A DNA stretch of 64,000 nt, from the IMG/VR virus record IMGVR_UViG_3300026078_000023, positions 29,290 through 93,289 of that record. One strand, written 5' to 3'. Position numbers and translations under genes: made by a program. Under the pieces are notes generated by a model. It made no database searches. It had not been told where the DNA came from and was given only the letters and a program-made list of their open reading frames with translations. Shown in pieces: positions 29,361 through 37,717 of this stretch. The stretch comes from a virus. The first letter of the stretch is position 1; the number at the start of each line of letters is the position of its first letter.

Positions 29361-30463
29361 TCGAAGCTGACGTCCTCCGCGCGGACGCGGATGATCGTCT
29401 GGTTGTCAGGGGGGACCACGTCGCCGGCCGGCTCCTGGACCGATGCCTCGGTGGCGATGACGCCCGGGACTGCGCGCGCGGCCGCGTAGACGTCCGAGCG
29501 CAACAGGGACTGGCCGGGGCGCAGGAACTGCGTCATGGCCACGATCGTCGAGCGGACCTCGTTGGTGGCCCGGACGGTGTCGATGCCGGTCGAGAACGAC
29601 AGGCGGTACCGGACGTCCTCGAATGCCACCTGACCGCCTGACAGGAAGACGGGGATCCCGCAGGCCCGGAACTCGAGCAGGACGTCGCGCACGGCCTGGA
29701 GCACGAGGGACGTCGCGTTGCCGTCTTCGTCCCCGACGATGAGCTCCACCGCGCCGGCCGGCAGCGCGGTCCCCGGGTTCACGATCTCGTAGGCGGTGGA
29801 CACGGCCACGCCCGGGACGGTGGTCGCGGCGTACTGGATCGCGCCCAGCGTCGCCCGCCGCAGGGTGAGGAAGTAGGACCGGATCCGCCCGCGGAAGGCC
29901 GGGTCCGTCTCCTGGTTCGACCCGCCCGCCGCCGGGGTCGTGTTCGAGACGATGATCGTCGTGTCGAACGGGGCGTCCTGGAACGTCCACAGCGTGCCGG
30001 CGGTGACGTTCTGCTCCGGGCCCACCAGCTGGGCCACGCCGGTCGCCTTCAGCATCAGGTCCGAGGGGCCGAACACGACGTCCGTCTTGAGGGCGAAGAC
30101 GTTCCCCCCCGGCGTGGAGATCCGAGTCCCGGCGTCGACCGTGCCGCCGCCGGCCGCCGCGGTCGGGCGCTGCATGAACCAGTCGACGGTCGCCGCCGCC
30201 GCCGGCTTGCGCGTGATGCCGAACCGGTCGAAGGCGATCCGGTCGAGCTCGGCGCCGCGCGCGCTGTCGACGAACATGGCGCGCATGCAGTTGGCCCAGC
30301 CGGCGGAGAGCGCTTCGCCCATGAGGGCGGACTGCCCGACCACCAGGTTGACGTCCGAGCCCTCGACGTCGACCACCTTCGGGTTGATGCGCGTGCCCGA
30401 CGCCGTGACGATGTACCGGCGCCCGACGCGGAACAGGGCGTCCCTGGTCAGCAAGTCAGCCAA
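29357..30463 (-). CDS. Baseplate J-like wedge protein (gp47/gpJ family)
   Basis: 368 residues with a TTG start at 30463 that overlaps the upstream stop by 8 bases; no ATG or GTG is better placed. R-G-A-E-L-D-R-I-A-F-D-R-F-G near 70-83, V-D-A-G-T-R-I-S-T-P near 108-117, G-P-E-Q-N-V-T-A-G-T and D-P-A-F-R-G-R-I-R-S-Y-F near 187-198 follow the Mu gp47 block order. It forms the wedge that links the hub to the periphery of the contractile baseplate. Confidence 0.8.
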   Translation of the reverse strand: MADLLTRDALFRVGRRYIVTASGTRINPKVVDVEGSDVNLVVGQSALMGEALSAGWANCMRAMFVDSARGAELDRIAFDRFGITRKPAAAATVDWFMQRPTAAAGGGTVDAGTRISTPGGNVFALKTDVVFGPSDLMLKATGVAQLVGPEQNVTAGTLWTFQDAPFDTTIIVSNTTPAAGGSNQETDPAFRGRIRSYFLTLRRATLGAIQYAATTVPGVAVSTAYEIVNPGTALPAGAVELIVGDEDGNATSLVLQAVRDVLLEFRACGIPVFLSGGQVAFEDVRYRLSFSTGIDTVRATNEVRSTIVAMTQFLRPGQSLLRSDVYAAARAVPGVIATEASVQEPAGDVVPPDNQTIIRVRAEDVSFE

Positions 30464-31355
30464 GGCTCACCACCTCTCCGTTCTGGTCGACGACGAGCTT
30501 GGCCGGGACGGTCCCCGACCGGCGCGTCTTGATGCGGGCGTCCACCGTGGTCAGCCCCCCGCCGGTCACCGAGACCTTCGTCTCCACCGCCCTGGCCTCC
30601 GGTTCGCGCAGGAGCTGCGGCCGGGCCTCGTCGCGGAGCTGGGACATCTTGGCCGTGGTCGCCAGGCCCTTGAGCGGGATCGACAGGCCGTAGTCCGGCA
30701 GCCACGAGAAGGCCGCCTTCTGCGTCCCCAGGCGCCGGAGCGCGCGCTTGCGGATGCCCACGTCGGCCACCTTGGACTGCGGCGGCTCGGGGGCGATGTC
30801 CCCGCCGTCGAACACCCACCGGCCCTCCCGGTTCCAGAAGTCGGTCAGGTCCTGGCTGCGCTCGGGACGCTTGGTCTCCTGGATCAGGGTGACCCCCGAG
30901 AGGTCGGCCGAGTACGGAGCGCCCAGGTCGCCGCCCGCCGCGGACACGAGCGCCTTGACGGTCACTCGGTACCTCACCCCCGCCACCAGCGCCCGGTCGA
31001 CGTGGACGTCCACGCCGCGCTCGTCGGACTGGATGTACAGGAAGTTCCCGCCCTCGTCGTAGACCGGGACCCCCCCGTTGCCGACGCCGTAGGCCGGCCA
31101 GGCGAGCGAGTCGTGGTCGACGCCCACGGGCACCGGGGCCTCAGCCACGCCGTCCACCACCGAGAACAGGTAGTTCGCGACGTTCAGGGCGTCGCGCGTG
31201 CCCGCCGGGGACCAGCGCTGGGGGTCCTCCGTGAACACGACGCGGACCACCTGTCCGGCCACGGCCAGGGCCCGGACGACGGAGATCGGCCCGCCGGATC
31301 CGAATGGGTCGCCGTACGCCTCCGCGCCGAAGCCGCCGGGCTTGGTCTGTGGCAC
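30456..31355 (-). CDS. Baseplate protein with gp25/gpW-like C-terminus
   Basis: 299 residues, GTG start. The first 170 residues are a beta-sandwich-like domain (V-V-F-T-E-D-P and R-Y-R-V-T-V-K-A-L-V). The last 100, from T-Q-K-A-A-F-S-W-L-P-D-Y-G-L-S-I-P-L, correspond to the lysozyme-like gp25 domain pattern (P-x-x-G followed by helices and E-A-R-A-V-E-T-K-V). Fusion of a gp25-like domain to an N-terminal sandwich is unusual compared with T4. A class I promoter sits 6 bases before the start. Confidence 0.6.
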   Translation of the reverse strand: MPQTKPGGFGAEAYGDPFGSGGPISVVRALAVAGQVVRVVFTEDPQRWSPAGTRDALNVANYLFSVVDGVAEAPVPVGVDHDSLAWPAYGVGNGGVPVYDEGGNFLYIQSDERGVDVHVDRALVAGVRYRVTVKALVSAAGGDLGAPYSADLSGVTLIQETKRPERSQDLTDFWNREGRWVFDGGDIAPEPPQSKVADVGIRKRALRRLGTQKAAFSWLPDYGLSIPLKGLATTAKMSQLRDEARPQLLREPEARAVETKVSVTGGGLTTVDARIKTRRSGTVPAKLVVDQNGEVVSLG

Positions 31356-31361
31356 GAGACC

Positions 31362-31391
31362 AGACTACTCGCCGTTGATGACGTTCGACAA
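31362..31391 (-). promoter_or_regulatory. Class I promoter, 31355 gene
   Basis: TTGTCG (31386-31391), 18 bases, TAGTCT (31362-31367), 6 bases to GTG. It includes the TAG stop of the upstream spike gene. Confidence 0.6.
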
Positions 31392-32144
31392 GAACGCGGC
31401 CGACTGGGCCTCGAACGCCTGGACGGCGAGCAGGGCGGCGTTGAGCCCCGGCGACAAGAGCGGCAGCGGCGTCACCGTGGCCGCCGCTATCAGCAACTGG
31501 AGCGCGGCCTCGAGCTGCTGGTGGAACTGCTGCTGCGCCTGGCGGTAGGTGGAGCCCTTCAGGTACGCCTCCGCCGCGCCGGCGCCGTGCAGGCGGACGG
31601 TGCCGTCCGGATCGATCCGGACGGTCCCGCTGCCGTTCATGATCTGGACCCCGCCGTCCGCGTCGAGGAGGGCGCGCGCCCCGCCGTCCGTCCTGACGTC
31701 CACCGGGACCCCGCGGGCGTGCACGAGTAGCCGGTCGTTCTGGAACACCGGCAGGCCGTCGTCCCCCACCGGCAGCGGCCCGGACGCACCCGACACCGCC
31801 GCCAGGACCTGGGGGACCATCGAGGCGTCCCCGTCCGGGAAGCCCAAGATCACCTGGTCGCCGGGCTCGAGCGGGCAGTGCGCGGAGACGCGCCCGCCGC
31901 CCCAGCCCCACCGCGCCGTCATCGGCTGCATGCTGGGCTCGAGGACGACGTCGACCTCCGCCCCGCTCGGGGTGATGACCACCGCGTTCCGGTTGCTGAA
32001 GTCCGGCTTGCCGGTCTCGTCGTCGACCACGGCCACGGTCGCGTAGGACATCCAGAAGCGCAGGTCCACGCCGGCGGTGCGGAGCCCCTGCGCGAACCTG
32101 GTCATGTCCAGCGCGCGCCGCGACGCCATCGACCTGGCCCTCAC
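31365..32144 (-). CDS. Baseplate spike protein (gpV/gp45-like)
   Basis: 259 residues, GTG start overlapping the hub stop; an ATG five codons on is an alternative. An OB-fold-like N-terminal part (V-A-V-V-D-D-E-T-G-K, then R-V-S-A-H-C-P-L-E-P-G-D-Q-V-I-L-G-F near 80-97) is followed by short repeats ending in G-T-V-R-I-D-P-D-G-T-V-R-L-H-G, the beta-helix pattern of puncturing spikes. The C-terminal 60 residues are helical. It would form the trimeric membrane-piercing tip beneath the hub. Confidence 0.75.
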   Translation of the reverse strand: MRARSMASRRALDMTRFAQGLRTAGVDLRFWMSYATVAVVDDETGKPDFSNRNAVVITPSGAEVDVVLEPSMQPMTARWGWGGGRVSAHCPLEPGDQVILGFPDGDASMVPQVLAAVSGASGPLPVGDDGLPVFQNDRLLVHARGVPVDVRTDGGARALLDADGGVQIMNGSGTVRIDPDGTVRLHGAGAAEAYLKGSTYRQAQQQFHQQLEAALQLLIAAATVTPLPLLSPGLNAALLAVQAFEAQSAAFLSNVINGE

Positions 32145-34312
32145 CCGCCACCTCCCGCCGCCCGCTCGGCCAGGCTCAGGAGGAGCGCGTCCTGGTTCGC
32201 CTGGAGGGCGGCCGCCCGCGCGTCCGGCTTCTTCCCGCTCACCTTCGCCTTGTAGTGGTCGTCGGCCGCCTTGTCCTGCGCGGAGAGCGACGCCGGGTTG
32301 TTCCGCGCCTCCTGGTACCCGGCCACCTCGACCGTCACCTGGAAGCCCTCCTGGGCGTCCCAGCGGTAGCAGACGGAGCGCACGTAGAACCAGTCGGTCA
32401 GCTTGGCCGACTGGTAGGCGGCGTCGATCTTGGCCATGATGCGGTCGAGCTGGTCGCGCTTGCCGGCGGCCACCAGCGCCCGGGACGCCGGGTTCTCGAG
32501 CAGGGCCTTCCGGATGAACGCCGGGTTCGCGCGCCGGTCCATCAGCTGGGACAGGTTGTCGGTAGCCACGTCGTTCGAGGCCGGGTCCTCCACTTGGCGG
32601 GCGACCATGATCCGGACGCATGCCCCCGGGCGCAGGCGCAGGAGGTCGGGGTTCTCGTTGTGGGTCTCGGGGCGGGTGGGGTCGAGGTAGCTCGACAGCT
32701 CGTCCGTCTCGATGGTGGCGGTCACCTCGTGCTGGCTGATCGTGTGGTACAGGGCGACGGCGACCCGCTCCAGCTCGGCCTGGGTCCGCACCTCGCGGAT
32801 CACGCGGACCACCTCCTCCTCGATCGGTTGGTGGCCGCGCGCCGATCCGGCAGGCCCGGTGCCGGCGGCGCTGACGATGGTCGCGCGCGGCGTCTTGGGG
32901 AACACGGCCTCTAGGGTCCGCTCCCCCGGCCGGCCGTCGGGGTTGTGGGCGAGGACGCGCACGCGCGGGACGCGCTTCGTCCGGCCGTACTTGCGGGACA
33001 CCTTGTACTTGCGGATGTTCTTCCCCCACACCAGCAGGCGGACCTGGGTGGTGATCTCGCGCGACCCGCCGATGGTCACCGTCCGCTCGAAGCCGTCCGC
33101 CGGCCCGCCGGGGATCGTGGTCCCGCCCTGGGGCGTCTCCTTCAGGTTCTGCGGCGGCACGATCAGGATGTTGTTCGCGCCGATCGGGTTGATGCGGCCG
33201 TCGGGCTCGCGCACGACCACGCTCGGGTCGTAGACCGGGATCATCCCGGCCAGGAGGCACGCGCGGGTGACCAGGTCCCACACCGTCACCTCGACCTGGG
33301 GGGCGATCGACGGCATGCCCACGCCCGCCGGCACGCCGCCGCCCGGGTCGGCCGCCGGGTCGAGTCCCGGGGGGACGCCGGAGGCCTGGACCTGCCCGCC
33401 GGCCGCCGCGCGCGAGGACGCCGTCTGGAGCGAGCGCTTGAGGCGCTTGGCGTCGATCCGGGGGGCCTTGGCCGGGTCGACGTTGGGGAAGTACCGGACG
33501 CCGATGGCGTCGCCCAGGGTGCCGTTGAACTCCGGCACGGCGGCGATGATCTTGCGGACGTAGTCGGCCAGGTCCTCGCCCCCTTTCGCCACCCGGCGCG
33601 TCGGCGCGAACGGGTCGAACTTCGCGTCGATGAGGCGCTTCTCCAGGCTGTACGCCTCGATCGTCAGGCGCAGGTCGTCGTCGGACGCCTCCAGGCTCTC
33701 CTCATCGGCGTAGCCGCGGAACACCGGCGCCGAGTGCATGACCTGGGGCACCCACACGCCTGGGTCCTGGTAGTCGTCGACCGCGACGGTCCCCCAGAAC
33801 ACCTCGACGAGCAGGGCCCGGACCACGTCCGGCAGGACTGGGAAGTCGGCGAGCGGCACCTCGACGGTGACCTTGTCGGCGGTCTTGAAGCCGTTGAGGT
33901 CGGCGCTGAGCCCCGTCGGGATCACCGCGATCTGCACCGTGAGGCCGTCCCCCGGCTTCCCGAGCGGCGCCGCCTCGTCGACGGCCCCCTTGCGGTCGCT
34001 GCGGCCGCGGCCCGCCCGCGCGCGCCCGGCGACCACCGCCGTGTCGGCTGCCAGGTCCCGCTCCCCGGAGGCCCGGCGGACTGCCTGGAGGTGGGCGTCG
34101 AACGCGGCGGTGGCGGCGGCGCGCGCGGCCGCCGTCTTGGCCGGGCGGCCCTCCTGCAGCGCGTCCGGCCCGTCGTCGTTCGAGAAGTCCTCGAGGCGGA
34201 CGGTGAGCCGGACGACCACCGCCGGCCGGTAGGTGTACTTCGCCGTCCGCGAGCGCACCAGGCGCTGCGCGGAGGCCACGCCGACCGGGGCTATCAGGTC
34301 GGAGATGCCCAC
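32141..34312 (-). CDS. Baseplate hub protein (gp27/gpD-like)
   Basis: 723 residues, larger than most gpD proteins because of Ala/Arg/Pro-rich inserts near 50-110 and 290-330. R-G-Y-A-D-E-E-S-L near 202-210, L-R-L-T-I-E-A-Y-S-L-E-K, P-E-F-N-G-T-L-G-D-A-I and the C-terminal R-S-V-C-Y-R-W-D-A-Q-E-G-F-Q-V-T-V-E-V-A-G-Y follow the hub/late-control-D arrangement. It forms the trimeric hub carrying the spike. The GTGA overlap couples it to the spike gene. Confidence 0.75.
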   Translation of the reverse strand: MGISDLIAPVGVASAQRLVRSRTAKYTYRPAVVVRLTVRLEDFSNDDGPDALQEGRPAKTAAARAAATAAFDAHLQAVRRASGERDLAADTAVVAGRARAGRGRSDRKGAVDEAAPLGKPGDGLTVQIAVIPTGLSADLNGFKTADKVTVEVPLADFPVLPDVVRALLVEVFWGTVAVDDYQDPGVWVPQVMHSAPVFRGYADEESLEASDDDLRLTIEAYSLEKRLIDAKFDPFAPTRRVAKGGEDLADYVRKIIAAVPEFNGTLGDAIGVRYFPNVDPAKAPRIDAKRLKRSLQTASSRAAAGGQVQASGVPPGLDPAADPGGGVPAGVGMPSIAPQVEVTVWDLVTRACLLAGMIPVYDPSVVVREPDGRINPIGANNILIVPPQNLKETPQGGTTIPGGPADGFERTVTIGGSREITTQVRLLVWGKNIRKYKVSRKYGRTKRVPRVRVLAHNPDGRPGERTLEAVFPKTPRATIVSAAGTGPAGSARGHQPIEEEVVRVIREVRTQAELERVAVALYHTISQHEVTATIETDELSSYLDPTRPETHNENPDLLRLRPGACVRIMVARQVEDPASNDVATDNLSQLMDRRANPAFIRKALLENPASRALVAAGKRDQLDRIMAKIDAAYQSAKLTDWFYVRSVCYRWDAQEGFQVTVEVAGYQEARNNPASLSAQDKAADDHYKAKVSGKKPDARAAALQANQDALLLSLAERAAGGGG

Positions 34313-34313
34313 G

Positions 34314-34805
34314 TCAGCCGGCGCTCCTCTCGCGCTGGCACGGAGGGCACTCGCACTCGGTCTGCAGGGCGACGTGCTGGTCCCATTCCGGTGGGTGGGG
34401 GGCCAGCACCGAGATCCTGACGTCGTCGATCAGGCCTGCGCGGCTCGGATGCGGGTCCCAGACCATCTTCCCGTGGCGGGCGACGACGATGTGCCTCTCG
34501 GCGGCGCCCAGCGTCCCCGTGCGCACCGTCGTCCCGCTCAGGAAGTGGTACCCCGGGTCGCGGAACGCGAACACCGACAGGATCGTCGACGGGAGCCTGT
34601 CGAAGTACGCGAGTCCGTGGTGCTTCCTCAAGTAGGCCTGCAGCAGGTTCTGGAAGTACGGCTCCTGCCGGCGCCCGTCAGGCCCGCGTCGATCGCACGC
34701 GGACTGATCCGGGAGCGACGCCGGTTCGACCTCCAGGACGCACGCTATTGCCGTCTGGAAGCAGTTGCCGCGATCACCGAACGTCGTCTGGGTGTACTCC
34801 CTCAT
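34314..34805 (-). CDS. Papain-fold cysteine peptidase-like protein
   Basis: 163 residues. F-G-D-R-G-N-C-F-Q-T-A-I-A-C-V-L at 9-24 supplies a candidate nucleophile (C15), E-R-H-I-V-V-A-R-H near 103-111 the histidine (H105) and M-V-W-D-P-H-P-S near 114-121 the aspartate (D117). This C-H-D order fits the C39/NlpC/transglutaminase-like superfamily. The C-terminus carries E-C-E-C-P-P-C, a possible metal site. Lying between hub and LysM genes, it may cleave cell-wall peptides during entry or process a tail protein. Confidence 0.6.
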   Translation of the reverse strand: MREYTQTTFGDRGNCFQTAIACVLEVEPASLPDQSACDRRGPDGRRQEPYFQNLLQAYLRKHHGLAYFDRLPSTILSVFAFRDPGYHFLSGTTVRTGTLGAAERHIVVARHGKMVWDPHPSRAGLIDDVRISVLAPHPPEWDQHVALQTECECPPCQRERSAG

Positions 34806-34809
34806 GGGA

Positions 34810-35994
34810 TCAGCACTGGGCGCCCAAATCGGACGACGCGCCCGGCTGGACGCGCGGGATGTAGGTCGGGCGGGGCGGCACGTCCCCGGGGCCGGTCGGG
34901 ATCGAGGGCACCAGCATCCCGTCCACCCCGTTGAACGACGCGATCGACCACCCGAGGTCCGGGTCCCCGTAATAGCGCAGCGCCAGGTCGCGGTAGCTCG
35001 TCCCCGCGGGGGCCTCGACCTCGGCGATGATGTCCGGCTCGACCAGCTCGATCACGCCCGTCCTGAGACGAACCAGGCGCTCGCGCGACTCGCCGTGGAC
35101 CACCAGCTGCTGGAGCCGGTCGTCCGCCGCGCGCAGCAGGTCGAGGGCGCTGTCCCGGACTTCGATCTGCAGGAGGTCCAGGTTGAGGAGCGTCGACTCC
35201 ATGACGCGGACGCTGCGCAGGCCGTCCTCGCAGGCGGCGACCATCCGGAGCGCGGCGACGGTCGGGATGACCGTGACGGCCTGGACCTGGGCCTGGGCGT
35301 CCTGCAGGGCGCCGACCGCCGTGTCGATCGACGCCTGGGCCTGCTCCATGGCCTGCTCGGCGAGCTGGGGGAACCCGTTCGCCCCACCCGGCCCCTGGGC
35401 GAAGGCCGTCCAGCTGGCGGATGACATCTCGAGGGCGTCGGTCGCGTCGGCCACGTCCTGCCGCGGGTTGACCGCCGGGGTCGACGTCACGGTGGGCGCC
35501 GCCGGGTCGCCGGCCGACCGCCACTCGAAGGTGAGCTCCCACTGGCAGTCCTGGATCCGGGGGAACGTGAACTTCGCGTTCGAGATGATGCCGATCCGCA
35601 CGATCCCCCGCCCCGAGGCGCTGGGGTTCTCGCCGGCGTCGACCGCCCCGCCCCAGGTGACCTCCACGCTCACCCCGCGGTCGGCCAGGTCCTCGAACAG
35701 GCTGTGGTAGCCGGCGGCGGCGCCGTCCCACAGCTTGCGGTCGTTCCACTCGCCCGTCAGGACGGTGGGCTTCTTGATGGAGCCGAGCGGCTGCTGGCTG
35801 GCGTTCTTGTTGCCCGGGTAGAACGTCGTCTTCACCCGCTGGCCGCCCTCCACCGTGAAGCTCTGGAAGGGGCCCGCCCAGCCGGCGAGCTTGACGACCC
35901 CGGGCATCTCGCCGGGCTGCAGGTCGGCCACCGAGAGCTCGCCCTCGAGCACCCGGATCTGAAGCGCCCCCGCCTGGGTGTCGGCCGTGGCCAT
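34810..35994 (-). CDS. Baseplate/tail protein with C-terminal LysM-like domain
   Basis: 394 residues. The first 165 residues resemble tube-initiator domains (F-T-V-E-G-G-Q-R-V-K-T-T-F-Y-P-G-N). Residues about 185-310 form an Ala/Gln/Leu helical region. Residues 330-380 (A-P-A-G-T-S-Y-R-D-L-A-L-R-Y-Y-G-D-P-D-L-G-W) match the LysM-like domain of gp53-type baseplate proteins. It probably links tape measure, tube and hub. A class I promoter lies 7 bases before the ATG. Confidence 0.7.
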   Translation of the reverse strand: MATADTQAGALQIRVLEGELSVADLQPGEMPGVVKLAGWAGPFQSFTVEGGQRVKTTFYPGNKNASQQPLGSIKKPTVLTGEWNDRKLWDGAAAGYHSLFEDLADRGVSVEVTWGGAVDAGENPSASGRGIVRIGIISNAKFTFPRIQDCQWELTFEWRSAGDPAAPTVTSTPAVNPRQDVADATDALEMSSASWTAFAQGPGGANGFPQLAEQAMEQAQASIDTAVGALQDAQAQVQAVTVIPTVAALRMVAACEDGLRSVRVMESTLLNLDLLQIEVRDSALDLLRAADDRLQQLVVHGESRERLVRLRTGVIELVEPDIIAEVEAPAGTSYRDLALRYYGDPDLGWSIASFNGVDGMLVPSIPTGPGDVPPRPTYIPRVQPGASSDLGAQC

Positions 35995-36001
35995 GAGGAA
36001 C

Positions 36002-36031
36002 AGACTACTCGGACAGCGGCTCGGCTGTCAT
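36002..36031 (-). promoter_or_regulatory. Class I promoter, 35994 gene
   Basis: ATGACA (36026-36031), 18 bases, TAGTCT (36002-36007), 7 bases to the ATG. The second box overlaps the tape measure stop codon (GAG TAG TCT). Confidence 0.55.
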
Positions 36032-37717
36032 GGCCTGGGTCCGCTTGCTCACGTAGCCCTCGAGGTTGTCGGCGAACCGCACGAAGGCGCGGTCCGGGTC
36101 GGTCTCCTCGTTCTTCCAGGTGACGTGCACGCCGCCCGTGAAGTTGTTGTTGATGACCTGCTTCGCGAACTTCCGGTCGGCGTCGTTGGTCTTCGTGACG
36201 GCCTGGGCGTTAATGGTGGCGAGCAGCGGCGAGACGGCGTCGGCGATGGCGGCGGGGACCTTGGCAACGTCCATCACCCGGTCTCCCACGCCGAAGTACT
36301 TCTTCAGCAGCTGGGAGTCGGTGGCGTCGAACTGGCCGCCCTTGTACTCGGCCTTGAGCCTGTCCATGTTGACGGAGAACCGGCCGGCGGCGTCGGCGCC
36401 CACGATCCCCATCTTCTCGAGCACGGCGATCGACTTGCGCGCCGCCTTCTCCTGGGCCTCGGCCAGCGGCCCGCCGGCGGCCGAGCGGGAGAGCGCCGCC
36501 AGGTTGGCGAGCTTGCTCACCATGTCGCCGGAGCGCTCCTGCTTCTCCTGGCCGGCCTGCATCCGATTTGCGATGAGGTCCCCGAAGGCGGAGCCCACCA
36601 GGTAGGCGGCCTCGGCGGCGATCGTCAACTTGGCGACCTTCCCCAGGACGCCGGCCGCACCGCCGGCGAGCGGGGCCAGCCCTGACCCGGCGCCGCCCGC
36701 GGCCTGGATGGCGGCGGCGGCGCCGCCGAGCCTCTCGGCCATGCTGGCGATCTTCATCCCGGCCGTGATCGCCGCGAACGCCGCCCAGTGCTCCCGGATC
36801 TTCCCGACCACGTCGGCGAGCGTGGTGAACACCTTGAGGAGCTTCTCCCCGGTGTCCTCGACCAGGCTCTTGCCGTTCTCGCGGGTCTCCTTCAGGTGCT
36901 TGGCCCACGTCTGCATCCGCCCGGCGACGTCCTTGAAGATCGGGGACGTCAGGTCGCGCAGGGTGTCGCCGACGACGTTGCGGATCTTCGCCAGGGCACC
37001 GCCGATGCCGTTGTTCATCTCGTCGGCGATCTGGACGCCGCCCTGCAGGAACTTCTGGATGTGCTCGAAGCGCTGCGCCTGGGTGAGCTTGTGCATGTTG
37101 CCGGTCGCCCGGCCGAGGGCGATCGAGAACGGGTCGACGCCGCGCACGGTGCCGGTCTTGAGCGCGCGGGTGATGGTGTCGACGGCCTGCTCGCCGGCGA
37201 CCTGGAACCTGACCGCGTTGGCGGACAGCTTCGTCGTCAGGTCCATCACCTTCTCCTGGGACATCCCCAGGCCGCCGACCGCCAGGGCGGTCTTCTTGTA
37301 GATCCCCACCGTCGAGTCGAGGACGGTGCCGAAGCGCGCCGACGTCTCGTCGAGCTCGTCGGTGATGTCCTTGGCGAGCTTCATCGACCGCCGGTACCGG
37401 TCGATCTCAGTCGCCCCCTTCTCAAACTCGAGGGCGCCCGCCAGGACGCTGGCGATGCCCTTCTGGGAGCGGGCGAATTCGGCGTTCTCGTCCTTGATGC
37501 GCTCGAGGAGGGACCCGATCCCGTAGCCCACCCCGAAGGCCGCGGCCGCCGTCAGGTTCTGCTCGCGCCGGAAGTCGCGCACGCTCTCGCGCAGCTCCTC
37601 CGACTTGTGGTGAGCGTGCATGAATGACCCGGCCACCCGGTCGAGGTGGGACTGGAGCCCGCGGTCCGCCGCGGTGAACTCCGTCCTCACCTCCTTGGTC
37701 TGCACCTGGCCGCTCAT
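36005..37717 (-). CDS. Tail tape measure protein
   Basis: 570 residues. Long helical stretches with few aromatics, an Ala/Gly-rich hydrophobic middle (A-A-A-A-I-Q-A-A-G-G-A-G-S-G-L near 345-360, then I-A-A-E-A-A-Y-L-V-G-S-A-F-G) and a charged C-terminus are typical. At about 1.5 angstroms per residue it implies a fairly short tail of roughly 85 nm. The ATG overlaps the stop of the frameshifted chaperone product by ATGA, the classical order chaperone to tape measure. Confidence 0.85.
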   Translation of the reverse strand: MSGQVQTKEVRTEFTAADRGLQSHLDRVAGSFMHAHHKSEELRESVRDFRREQNLTAAAAFGVGYGIGSLLERIKDENAEFARSQKGIASVLAGALEFEKGATEIDRYRRSMKLAKDITDELDETSARFGTVLDSTVGIYKKTALAVGGLGMSQEKVMDLTTKLSANAVRFQVAGEQAVDTITRALKTGTVRGVDPFSIALGRATGNMHKLTQAQRFEHIQKFLQGGVQIADEMNNGIGGALAKIRNVVGDTLRDLTSPIFKDVAGRMQTWAKHLKETRENGKSLVEDTGEKLLKVFTTLADVVGKIREHWAAFAAITAGMKIASMAERLGGAAAAIQAAGGAGSGLAPLAGGAAGVLGKVAKLTIAAEAAYLVGSAFGDLIANRMQAGQEKQERSGDMVSKLANLAALSRSAAGGPLAEAQEKAARKSIAVLEKMGIVGADAAGRFSVNMDRLKAEYKGGQFDATDSQLLKKYFGVGDRVMDVAKVPAAIADAVSPLLATINAQAVTKTNDADRKFAKQVINNNFTGGVHVTWKNEETDPDRAFVRFADNLEGYVSKRTQAMTAEPLSE

